Source of the DNA: a virus
Direction: 5' to 3' (one strand)
Virus record (IMG/VR): IMGVR_UViG_3300042882_001042
Location: 1 to 35,535 of that record
DNA length: 35,535 nt
The notes beneath the pieces are model-generated. The model saw nothing but the letters and a program-made list of their open reading frames with translations. It was not told the origin of the DNA and searched no databases. Both the position numbers and the translations under genes were made by a program. This document shows, piece by piece, positions 25,976 to 33,698 of this stretch; the first letter of the stretch is position 1, and each line of letters starts with the position of its first letter.

Positions 25976-27736
25976 TTGAATAATAAAGAACAATTAATAA
26001 TTGAAGTAACGAAGTGCATGAGGAATACACCCTACGCACTTCGTACTTATTTACAGACATACGATAATACGGTATCAAAATATGTACCGTTAGATTTATT
26101 TCCCGACCAAGTTTCTTTAATTGAGGATTATGAAAATTACAATGAAAACATCGCCCTTAAGTATAGACAGGCAGGTGTTTCAACAGTAACTGCCGCTTGG
26201 GCGTCAAAACGACTTGTATTTGCCAAAAAAACTAAACCGGAAAAAATTCTAATCATTGCCAATAAATTGGATACATCCATGGAGATGGCAAACAAAGTTA
26301 GAGGTTTTACCGAACAATGGCCTAGTTGGGTTGGAGTTGGATTCTCAAATGAAAAAAACTCACAACGACATTTTAAATTAACAAATGGGTGTGAAGTTAA
26401 AGCCGTTGCAACATCTCGAGATGCGTTAAGGGGTTATACCCCAACCATTCTTATCTTTGATGAGGCGGCGTTTATTGAAGCGGACGGAGATTTTTGGTCG
26501 GCTTGTATGGCGTCCCTATCTACAGGGGGTAAAGTAATTGTGGTTTCAACCCCAAATGGTTATGATGCAATTTACTATGAGATTTACGACCAAGCTCTTC
26601 GTAATATGAATGATTTCAAAATTACGGAAATGTTTTGGCACCGTGACCCTCGATATACCAAAGATTTGTATATGGTTAAAACACCTGATTTAGTTCACTT
26701 TTTACTAAATCGTGAGGAATATAACCTCGATGAGGTAATTATTGATTTATCAATGCCTAATCCATTCGAAAGGGACCATTCAATTGTAACTAAATATATT
26801 GAAGATGGATACAAACCTTGTTCCTCATGGTTTGAGGCGATGGTTAAAAAATTAAAATACGATAGACGTAAGGTGGCTCAGGAGTTAGAATGTAACTTCT
26901 TAGGTTCAGGGGATAACGTATTTGATTCTGAATTAATGCAGGATATTGCCAAAAACCAAGTTAGAGAACCACAGGCAAAAATGATGGGTGGTGGATTATG
27001 GATTTGGAAAGAACCTGTAAATGGACACAAATATGTTATGGGTTGTGATGTATCTCGTGGAGATTCTGAGGATTTTTCAAGTATTGAAATTATTGATTTT
27101 GACACTAGAGAACAAGTATTGGAATATGTTGGAAAAATACCACCAGATGTATTGGCCGAAGTGGCGTACAAATGGGGTACAATGTATAATGCTTATTGTG
27201 TTGTGGATATCACAGGTGGTATGGGAGTTTCAACTGCAAGAAAAATGCAAGAAATGAACTATCAAGGTGGTTTATATGTTGATGGTGTGGATACAACTAA
27301 TAAATGGAAGTATGACCCAAAAATAAATGAAAAAATTCCGGGAATTAATTTTAACTCAAAAAGGGTTCAAATTATTGCGGCATTTGAAGAGTCAATGAGA
27401 CATAAGTTTAGAATTTATTCTAGTCGTCTTTATAATGAAATGAATACGTTTGTTTACATTAATGGACGACCTGACCATCAAAAAATGCATCACGATGACT
27501 GTATTATGAGTATTGCGATGGCAATATATGTTGCGGAAAAATCATTCCAATCATTGGAAAAAGTTACCAATCATACAAGGGCAATGTTAAATTCATGGTC
27601 AACAGCTGTTACTGAAAATAAAAACTCTTCAGAGTTCTTTAACCCAATGGTTCCTCAAATGGGTAGACAACACCCAATTAATCAAGGACCGACAAGAGAT
27701 GATTACCAAAAGTATGGGTGGTTATTTGGTGGGTAA
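25976..27736 (+). CDS. terL: terminase large subunit (T4 gp17-like)
   Basis: DNA-packaging ATPase-nuclease, 586 residues. ATPase: KYRQAGVSTVTAAW (62-75) is the Walker A region with the usual GK lysine replaced by Val; IFDEAAFIE (160-168) is Walker B with the catalytic Glu; VVSTPNG (189-195) is the coupling motif. Nuclease: MGCDVSRGD (D358), VVDITGGMG (D411) and HHDDCIMS (D507/D508) supply the RNase H-type metal site. The start is TTG at 25976; an ATG at residue 15 (26018) is an alternative. In T4 order it precedes the portal, as here, though genes 18 and 19 are not between them. Confidence 0.95.
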   Translation: MNNKEQLIIEVTKCMRNTPYALRTYLQTYDNTVSKYVPLDLFPDQVSLIEDYENYNENIALKYRQAGVSTVTAAWASKRLVFAKKTKPEKILIIANKLDTSMEMANKVRGFTEQWPSWVGVGFSNEKNSQRHFKLTNGCEVKAVATSRDALRGYTPTILIFDEAAFIEADGDFWSACMASLSTGGKVIVVSTPNGYDAIYYEIYDQALRNMNDFKITEMFWHRDPRYTKDLYMVKTPDLVHFLLNREEYNLDEVIIDLSMPNPFERDHSIVTKYIEDGYKPCSSWFEAMVKKLKYDRRKVAQELECNFLGSGDNVFDSELMQDIAKNQVREPQAKMMGGGLWIWKEPVNGHKYVMGCDVSRGDSEDFSSIEIIDFDTREQVLEYVGKIPPDVLAEVAYKWGTMYNAYCVVDITGGMGVSTARKMQEMNYQGGLYVDGVDTTNKWKYDPKINEKIPGINFNSKRVQIIAAFEESMRHKFRIYSSRLYNEMNTFVYINGRPDHQKMHHDDCIMSIAMAIYVAEKSFQSLEKVTNHTRAMLNSWSTAVTENKNSSEFFNPMVPQMGRQHPINQGPTRDDYQKYGWLFGG

Positions 27737-27739
27737 TAC

Positions 27740-27747
27740 TATTTATA
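27740..27747 (+). promoter_or_regulatory. late-type box TATTTATA before portal
   Basis: Immediately after the terL stop, 28 bases before the portal ATG. Confidence 0.6.
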
Positions 27748-27775
27748 TTACTGAGGAAACAAGTAAATTTATATC

Positions 27776-29635
27776 ATGAGTGAACAACAAAATAATATGA
27801 CGGTATGGCAGAGATTATCCCAAACATTTGGACCTAATTCTCTGTTGAATCAAGATTATCCAACTTTTAAGTTTGATAAGAAGGAATTATTACGTACCAA
27901 AAGTAAGGAAGAATACGAAAAAGAGAAGTTACAGGCACAACAAACCTATTACTTAACAAATCAATGGGCAAAAGTTGAGAATAACTTATATTCCCAAGCA
28001 ATCTATTACGAACCATCAAGGTTATCCGCACAATACGATTACGAGTCAATGGAGTATACTCCTGAGATTTCTGCTGCGTTAGATATCTATGCGGAAGAAT
28101 CAACAACAACAGATGAAGATGGTTTTATTCTACAAATTTATTCTGAATCAAAAAGAATAAAAGGGGTACTAGCCGATTTATTTAACAACTCACTTGATAT
28201 TAACACTAACTTACCAATGTGGACAAGAAACACTTGTAAGTATGGTGATAACTTTATTTATTTGAAATTAGACCCGGAGAAAGGTATTGTTGGAGTACAA
28301 CAATTACCGACAATTGAAATTGAACGTCATGAAGTAGGTGTTAGTGCAAAAATCTCTACGGATATTACTCATGAAATAGATAAAGATAAAAAGTCACTTC
28401 ATTTTACTTGGAAAAATAAAAACATGGAATTCCAATCATGGGAGATTGGTCACTTTAGATTATTAGGTGATGATAGAAAACTTCCTTACGGAACATCTAT
28501 GTTAGAAAAAGCAAGACGTATTTGGAAACAATTATTGTTATCAGAGGATGCAATGTTGATTTATCGTACATCAAGAGCTCCTGAGAGAAGAATGTTTAAA
28601 GTATTCGTAGGTAATATGAACGATGATGATGTTGAGGCTTATGTACAACGTGTTGCAAACAAATTCAAAAGAGAACAAGTAGTGGATAATAAAACAGGTA
28701 ACGTAGATATGAGGTTTAATCAAATGGCGGTTGACCAAGATTATTTCATTCCTGTTAGAGACCCATCAGCACCGGACCCTATTACAACATTACCGGGAGC
28801 AACAAACCTTTCTGAGATTGCGGATATTGAATACATCCAAAAGAAATTATTAACCGCTCTTCGTGTCCCTAAGGCGTTCTTAGGATTTGAAGAAGTAGTT
28901 GGGGATGGTAAAAATTTATCATTACAAGATATTCGTTTTGCAAGAACTATTAACAGAATCCAAAAAAGTATGATTGCGGAATTAAATAAAATTGCAATCG
29001 TTCATTTATTTTTACTTGGGTTTGAAGATGAGTTAGATAATTTCACATTAGGTTTATCGAATCCTTCAACACAGGCGGATTTATTAAAAATTGATGTTTG
29101 GAAAGAAAAAGTTTTATTATACAAAGATTTAGTTGCCGACCCAGGAAATGGTATTCAAGCAACATCATCAACATGGGCTAAAAAACATATATTTGGATGG
29201 TCAGATGAAGAAGTTCGTTTGGATTTACAACAACAAAGAATTGAAAGAGCTGTTGGTGAAGAACTTAAAGCAACTGCAACTGTTATAACTAAAACAGGAT
29301 TATTCGATAATATCGATAAACTTTATGGTAATACATCAGGTTCTACCGCGGCAGTATCGTCTGAAACATCAGAACCTACACCATCATTTGGTGGAGGTGG
29401 TTTTGAAACTGCTGATTTAGGTGGAGGTGAAGAACTACCACCGGCAGGTGAGGAAACGGCAGCTCCACCACCGGCGGGAGGTGAGGCTGAAATAACGCCA
29501 GAATCACGAATGAATAACTTAAATATGTTAGTTGAGAATAACCTAATTGACGGGGCTCGAATGATTAATTTAGGTCATGGTCAAGAATCTTTAGGAGAAA
29601 TTTCAAAAGAATTGGATAAGTTACTAAATTCCTAA
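27776..29635 (+). CDS. 20: portal vertex protein (T4 gp20-like)
   Basis: 619 residues, the dodecameric ring through which DNA is packaged. Identified by position between terL and prohead protease and by gp20-type segments: YTPEISAALDIYAEESTTTD (about 92-111), LPYGTSMLEKARRIWKQLLL followed by SEDAMLIYRTSRAPERRMFK (about 240-279), and LLTALRVPKAFLGFEE followed by LSLQDIRFARTINRIQKSM. The C-terminal 100 residues are Gly/Pro/Ala-rich (SFGGGGFETADLGGGEELPP) and end in a helix, an extension not expected for T4 gp20. Late box upstream. Confidence 0.93.
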   Translation: MSEQQNNMTVWQRLSQTFGPNSLLNQDYPTFKFDKKELLRTKSKEEYEKEKLQAQQTYYLTNQWAKVENNLYSQAIYYEPSRLSAQYDYESMEYTPEISAALDIYAEESTTTDEDGFILQIYSESKRIKGVLADLFNNSLDINTNLPMWTRNTCKYGDNFIYLKLDPEKGIVGVQQLPTIEIERHEVGVSAKISTDITHEIDKDKKSLHFTWKNKNMEFQSWEIGHFRLLGDDRKLPYGTSMLEKARRIWKQLLLSEDAMLIYRTSRAPERRMFKVFVGNMNDDDVEAYVQRVANKFKREQVVDNKTGNVDMRFNQMAVDQDYFIPVRDPSAPDPITTLPGATNLSEIADIEYIQKKLLTALRVPKAFLGFEEVVGDGKNLSLQDIRFARTINRIQKSMIAELNKIAIVHLFLLGFEDELDNFTLGLSNPSTQADLLKIDVWKEKVLLYKDLVADPGNGIQATSSTWAKKHIFGWSDEEVRLDLQQQRIERAVGEELKATATVITKTGLFDNIDKLYGNTSGSTAAVSSETSEPTPSFGGGGFETADLGGGEELPPAGEETAAPPPAGGEAEITPESRMNNLNMLVENNLIDGARMINLGHGQESLGEISKELDKLLNS

Positions 29636-29643
29636 TATTTATT
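29636..29643 (+). promoter_or_regulatory. late-type box TATTTATT
   Basis: Directly after the portal stop, 17 bases before the ATG at 29661. Confidence 0.55.
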
Positions 29644-29660
29644 TAATAAAATTAAGCGTA

Positions 29661-30359
29661 ATGACCTTCGGAAACCTAAAATCCATAATCGAAAAAAATC
29701 TACTTGAGTCATATAGTGACGAGAAAGATTTCAAAAAATCTTTAAGAGAGTTCAAACATAATGTTCTGAACAATAAATCTATGTCAAAGGCTTATGCTTT
29801 ATATGACCAATTAAGTACGCCTCAAGGTTTATCTGAACAGGACGCTAAAGAATTTTTAGAAGAAGGGATTAGTTTATTACATAAAATTTTACCAACAATA
29901 AAATCACCAAAAAGTCTATCAGAAACAATTAAAAATAATTATTCTGATTTAGATGTATTGGCATATTCAAACAAATTAAATTTACTTGAAAGAGTAAATG
30001 CTAAGAAAAACATTATTAAAGTTTTAACTACTAAAAAAGAAACGGTTAAAGAATCAATTAATATTCCAATTAAATCGATGGTTAGTATCGCCAACCAAAC
30101 ATTAAGAGGATATATTGAGAACTTAGATGAAAATTCTAAAAAAGAATTTTTCCAATTAATCTCTGAAGATACTAAGACTCTTGAAACTAAATTTGAAACT
30201 TTACGTGAGAATACAATCACAAAACTTAAAGGGATGTTAGATACTGAACAAGAGTTTGAAATGAAAACAAAAATTTCTGAAACTATTGATAGATTAAAAG
30301 ATGAAAAGTTCGACCAAATGAATTTTTTAAAACTTAAAAATTTAGAAGAATCTATTTAA
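29661..30359 (+). CDS. probable prohead core protein (232 aa)
   Basis: Wholly helical, charged protein (MTFGNLKSIIEKNLLESYSD, SLREFKHNVLNNKSMSKAYA, KLKGMLDTEQEFEMKTKISE) with coiled-coil tendency and no membrane segment. No sequence family is recognised. In T4 the short core genes 67 and 68 lie between portal gene 20 and protease gene 21; this gene sits in that place, so a scaffold/core role is inferred from order alone. An intrinsic terminator follows. Confidence 0.65.
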   Translation: MTFGNLKSIIEKNLLESYSDEKDFKKSLREFKHNVLNNKSMSKAYALYDQLSTPQGLSEQDAKEFLEEGISLLHKILPTIKSPKSLSETIKNNYSDLDVLAYSNKLNLLERVNAKKNIIKVLTTKKETVKESINIPIKSMVSIANQTLRGYIENLDENSKKEFFQLISEDTKTLETKFETLRENTITKLKGMLDTEQEFEMKTKISETIDRLKDEKFDQMNFLKLKNLEESI

Positions 30360-30385
30360 TTTAACATATTACATTATAAATCAAT

Positions 30386-30428
30386 AAGTGTTTTTGCAAT
30401 TCAAACGGTAAAAACACTTTTTTTTTTT
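30386..30428 (+). terminator. intrinsic terminator
   Basis: AAGTGTTTTT (30386-30395) pairs perfectly with AAAAACACTT (30410-30419) and is followed by about ten T. Confidence 0.92.
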
Positions 30429-30494
30429 GACATACACAATAATTTCAATTATATTTTTATTATAACCAATAAACATTTATAATGAAAAACATTA

Positions 30495-30935
30495 ATGAAA
30501 AAAGGAAAAAGTGTAAAATTAAATTTATACAATCCAATTAAATCGGTCTATGGTACCGTAGATTCAAAAAACTTAAAATCAGTTTACATAAACATCCAAT
30601 CATGGGTAACCCCAAAAGAAGAATACGATAATTGGAATCGAGTTGTTTCCAATTTAAGTCGAGAGATTAAACACTCTGTTTATAAGTCCATTAACACTGA
30701 TTTATTCCAAAATAAAAGTATTGTGGATTTAGACTTAAGAACCAGTGGAATATCTCACGGTAAAAAATCGTTTTTTAATTTAGAAATAAATCTATACACA
30801 ACAAACGAATTAGATTTTAAATCCATAGAAATTAAAGACTCCGTAAAAAATATAGTCCAATCCATTTATAATAATAACATCACAACAAACAAATATTTTG
30901 AATTTTCAACCACAAAAAAAGAGGTTATCTTGTAA
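30495..30935 (+). CDS. hypothetical protein in head cluster (146 aa)
   Basis: Basic, beta-rich protein (MKKGKSVKLNLYNPIKSVYG, KSVYINIQSWVTPKEEYDNW, SFFNLEINLYTTNELDFK). ATG at 30482 opens a different short frame, so 30495 is the start of this one. A CATTTATA sequence (one mismatch from the late box) lies 13 bases upstream. No family recognised. It occupies the slot between core protein and prohead protease. Confidence 0.65.
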   Translation: MKKGKSVKLNLYNPIKSVYGTVDSKNLKSVYINIQSWVTPKEEYDNWNRVVSNLSREIKHSVYKSINTDLFQNKSIVDLDLRTSGISHGKKSFFNLEINLYTTNELDFKSIEIKDSVKNIVQSIYNNNITTNKYFEFSTTKKEVIL

Positions 30936-30951
30936 AGTATCATAATTGATA

Positions 30952-30959
30952 TATTTATC
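30952..30959 (+). promoter_or_regulatory. late-type box TATTTATC before prohead protease
   Basis: One mismatch in the last base; 13 bases before the ATG at 30973. Confidence 0.5.
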
Positions 30960-30972
30960 TTAAAAAGAATTA

Positions 30973-31689
30973 ATGAAACAATTAAGAATATTAGAGGCAA
31001 CCGAAACCGGACACGGTATATTAGTTGAGGCTGACGCAGGTTGGGTTTCACCAAAAGACAAACATAATGAAAAGGTTTTAAGAGAGGCTAAAGAAATGGA
31101 TTATAGAAACCCATTTGAATTTTATGCCGTTTTACAAAAATATGATACACCTAACAGAAATGGTAGAACATACCCTGAAAGGATATTAAAAAGAGAGGCC
31201 GACAATTATAAAATTGCAATCGAAAAAGGATTATCAACATCAGAGTTAAATCACCCTGAATCATCTTTAATTGATTTAGACCGAGTATCTCATATCATTA
31301 CTGACGTATGGTGGGATAGAAACATATTAATGGGAAAACTTAAATTATTAACTTCTCCGGGATTTCATGAAAGAGGAATTGTTTCAACTAAAGGAGACCA
31401 AGCAGCAAATTTAATGAGACAAGGAGTTACTTTAGGTATTTCTTCTCGTGGGGTTGGTTCACTTAAAAAAGTTGGGGAAAGAAACGAAGTTCAAGATGAT
31501 TTTGAATTAATTTGTTTTGACTTAGTATCATCACCATCAACACCGGGAGCGTATTTGTTTACAAATGCTGACGATAGAGACAAGTATGAAGAAAATCTTG
31601 AAGAAGAAAAAAAATATAAACAAAAAGACGATTATGTTGAGAAGTCAGTTGACTTAATGAAAAAATTAAACGACTTTTTAGGAAAATAA
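30973..31689 (+). CDS. 21: prohead protease (T4 gp21-like)
   Basis: 238-residue serine protease of the herpesvirus-assemblin-like prohead group. The catalytic His lies in STSELNHPESS (H94) and the nucleophile in VTLGISSRGVG (S157 or S158); FELICFDLVSSPSTPGA follows, typical of the family. NRNGRTYPERIL near residues 61-72 is also a conserved hallmark. It degrades the scaffold core and trims head proteins after Glu during maturation. Position between core genes and scaffold/capsid genes matches T4. The charged C-terminus may be an autocleaved tail. Confidence 0.93.
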   Translation: MKQLRILEATETGHGILVEADAGWVSPKDKHNEKVLREAKEMDYRNPFEFYAVLQKYDTPNRNGRTYPERILKREADNYKIAIEKGLSTSELNHPESSLIDLDRVSHIITDVWWDRNILMGKLKLLTSPGFHERGIVSTKGDQAANLMRQGVTLGISSRGVGSLKKVGERNEVQDDFELICFDLVSSPSTPGAYLFTNADDRDKYEENLEEEKKYKQKDDYVEKSVDLMKKLNDFLGK

Positions 31690-31697
31690 AAAAACAC

Positions 31698-31907
31698 ATG
31701 GAAGAAAAGTATTTCGTAGCAAAAATTCAGTATGACTTACCTGACGATAAAACAGGTAAAATTAAAAAAATTAGAGAAGAAAAACTTGTAGAAGGGTATT
31801 CAGTAACAGATGTTGAAGCCAAAGTTACAAAAAAATATGAGGGGTTTGCACATGAGTGGAGAATTACCTCAGTCTCTGAAAGTAAAATTGATGAGGTTAT
31901 CCAATAA
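31698..31907 (+). CDS. DUF4494-like small protein (69 aa)
   Basis: Compact alpha/beta protein: YFVAKIQYDLPDDKTGKIKK, then REEKLVEGYSVTDVEAKVTK, ending EWRITSVSESKIDEVI. This strand-helix-strand pattern resembles DUF4494 proteins found in Bacteroidota and their phages; function unknown. It is 8 bases after the protease stop and ends before two terminators, so it belongs to the protease transcript. Confidence 0.72.
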   Translation: MEEKYFVAKIQYDLPDDKTGKIKKIREEKLVEGYSVTDVEAKVTKKYEGFAHEWRITSVSESKIDEVIQ

Positions 31908-31915
31908 CTAATTTT

Positions 31916-31949
31916 AAAAAAGTAGTCAAATTCGGCTACTTTTTTTTTG
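31916..31949 (+). terminator. intrinsic terminator, first of a tandem pair
   Basis: AAAAAAGTAG (31916-31925) pairs with CTACTTTTTT (31936-31945), then more T. Confidence 0.9.
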
Positions 31950-31958
31950 TACTTAAAT

Positions 31959-32001
31959 AAAGTTTATTTTGTCTAATAGTTAGATAAAATAAACTTTTTT
32001 T
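31959..32001 (+). terminator. intrinsic terminator, second of a tandem pair
   Basis: An 18-bp stem: AAAGTTTATTTTGTCTAA (31959-31976) with its complement at 31980-31997, one G-T pair and a 3-base loop, then a T-run. Tandem terminators insulate the scaffold gene. Confidence 0.9.
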
Positions 32002-32012
32002 GTTTTTGGTAA

Positions 32013-32020
32013 TATTTATA
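32013..32020 (+). promoter_or_regulatory. late-type box TATTTATA before scaffold
   Basis: Exact match just after the tandem terminators; scaffold ATG at 32043, with an 11-codon ORF (32021-32056) starting right at the box. Confidence 0.65.
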
Positions 32021-32042
32021 ATGAAAATAACAATAATTTTTC

Positions 32043-33656
32043 ATGCAAGAAAATAACAAATTAGTACAAGAGGCACTTATTCAAATGAAACAAGTTGAAG
32101 AAGCTATAGCCGAAAATGCAAAAGGAATACTTGCTTCAACTATGAAGGAAGAAATCAATCAGTTAGTAAAAGAATCTCTTTCTGAACAAGAAGAAGATGA
32201 GGTTGAATTAGATGTTGACATGGATGATGAAATGGACTCTGACGAAGAGGAAATGGATTTTGATATGGATACTGATAATGAAGATGAGGATGAAATGGAC
32301 ATGGATTTTGACATGGACATGGATTCTGACGAAAGTCCAATTGATTTAACAGGAGCTTCTGATGAAGAAATTCTTAGAGTATTTAAAGCTATGGGTGAAG
32401 AAGATGGAATTATCGTTCAAAAGGACGGTGAGGATATTCATTTAACTGATAACGATAATGACTCAGAATACATTGTTAAACTTGGTGAGTCTGAAGATGA
32501 AGATGAATTGTTAGACGAAGAGGATGACATGGAATTTGATTTTGAAGAATTAGGTGAAATGGATGACCAAACTACAGATGACGTACTTGATGCGATTTTT
32601 GCGGATGGTGATGCTGATGACATCGAATTAGACCAAGACGAAGAAGAAGTTATGTTTGAAATTGAATTTGAAGACGATGAAGAAGAAGAATTTATCGACG
32701 AAGAAGAAGATGATGACATGATGGACGAACAATACGACGACGAAGAGGACGAAGACGACGACATGATGGACGAACAATATGACGACGAAGAGGACTTAGA
32801 AGAATCTTACAACCAAAGAAGAACTGTTAGAGAATCAAAATCAACAATTAAACCTAAAGGTGTTGGAATTGGTAAGGGACCTAAATTTACTTACAAAGAT
32901 AAAGCCGATGGCGGATTCGATGAAAATAAAAAAGAAGGTCCAAAATCTGTAGGTACAGGTAAAGCTAAATTCGATTACAAGAAAGGTGCAAATATGGAAG
33001 GAAAATCCAAAGTTGTTAAGGCAGAAACAAAAGAAGGTGATTACGGAATGAATAAGGGTGAGAAATCTAAAACCATGAAAGGTAAAGAAGATTACACTAC
33101 TAAAAAAGGTGACACTTTAAAAAGAAAGGCTTTTGAAAAAGAAGAAACAAAAGAGGCTGCTAGAACATACGGAATGGGTTCCAAAGAAGGTAGAGGACTT
33201 AGAAAAGGGATTACTAATAACAGAAATTATGTTTACGGTAAAAATGGAGTAAAAGTAGAATCTACTCAAGAGGTAACTATGTTGAGAGAAAAAAATGAAG
33301 AATACAGAAAAGCGTTAAATGTTTTCAGAGAAAAACTTAACGAAGTTGCAATCTTCAATTCAAACTTGGCATATGCAACTAGATTGTTTACTGAACATTC
33401 GACTACTAAAAAAGAGAAAATTAATATCTTAAGAAGATTTGACGATGTTGAAACTTTAAAAGAATCTAAAAATCTTTATCAGTCAATCAAAGGTGAATTA
33501 TCTAAACCGGAAATTAAAAAATCAATTAGTGAATCAGTGGAGAACAAACTTCAAAAAACTGTATCTACAGGTTCATCGACTACTTTAATTGAATCAAAAA
33601 CTTACGAAAATCCGCAATTCATGAGAATGAAAGATTTGATGAGTAAATTAGGGTAA
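32043..33656 (+). CDS. 22: prohead core scaffolding protein (T4 gp22-like)
   Basis: 537 residues between protease and major capsid, the gp22 position. The N-terminal helix (NKLVQEALIQMKQVEEAIAE) is followed by a very acidic region to about 255 with repeated DMD/DEE units and a near-perfect duplication of DDDMMDEQYDDEED. A basic middle region carries repeats of the type GKGPKFTYKDKA/GTGKAKFDYKKGA. The C-terminus (about 410-537) is helical with the core-type segment FNSNLAYATRLFTEHSTTKK. A scaffold that is later proteolysed is expected. Charged low-complexity sequence prevents identification by motif alone. Confidence 0.83.
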   Translation: MQENNKLVQEALIQMKQVEEAIAENAKGILASTMKEEINQLVKESLSEQEEDEVELDVDMDDEMDSDEEEMDFDMDTDNEDEDEMDMDFDMDMDSDESPIDLTGASDEEILRVFKAMGEEDGIIVQKDGEDIHLTDNDNDSEYIVKLGESEDEDELLDEEDDMEFDFEELGEMDDQTTDDVLDAIFADGDADDIELDQDEEEVMFEIEFEDDEEEEFIDEEEDDDMMDEQYDDEEDEDDDMMDEQYDDEEDLEESYNQRRTVRESKSTIKPKGVGIGKGPKFTYKDKADGGFDENKKEGPKSVGTGKAKFDYKKGANMEGKSKVVKAETKEGDYGMNKGEKSKTMKGKEDYTTKKGDTLKRKAFEKEETKEAARTYGMGSKEGRGLRKGITNNRNYVYGKNGVKVESTQEVTMLREKNEEYRKALNVFREKLNEVAIFNSNLAYATRLFTEHSTTKKEKINILRRFDDVETLKESKNLYQSIKGELSKPEIKKSISESVENKLQKTVSTGSSTTLIESKTYENPQFMRMKDLMSKLG

Positions 33657-33698
33657 TCAAAAATAAATAAATAAAAATTAAAAACCAAATATTTTAAA

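Noticed and set aside
32438-32764. Ser-rich 108-codon minus-strand frame
   Set aside because: It is the antisense of acidic GAN codons in the scaffold gene and has no independent support.
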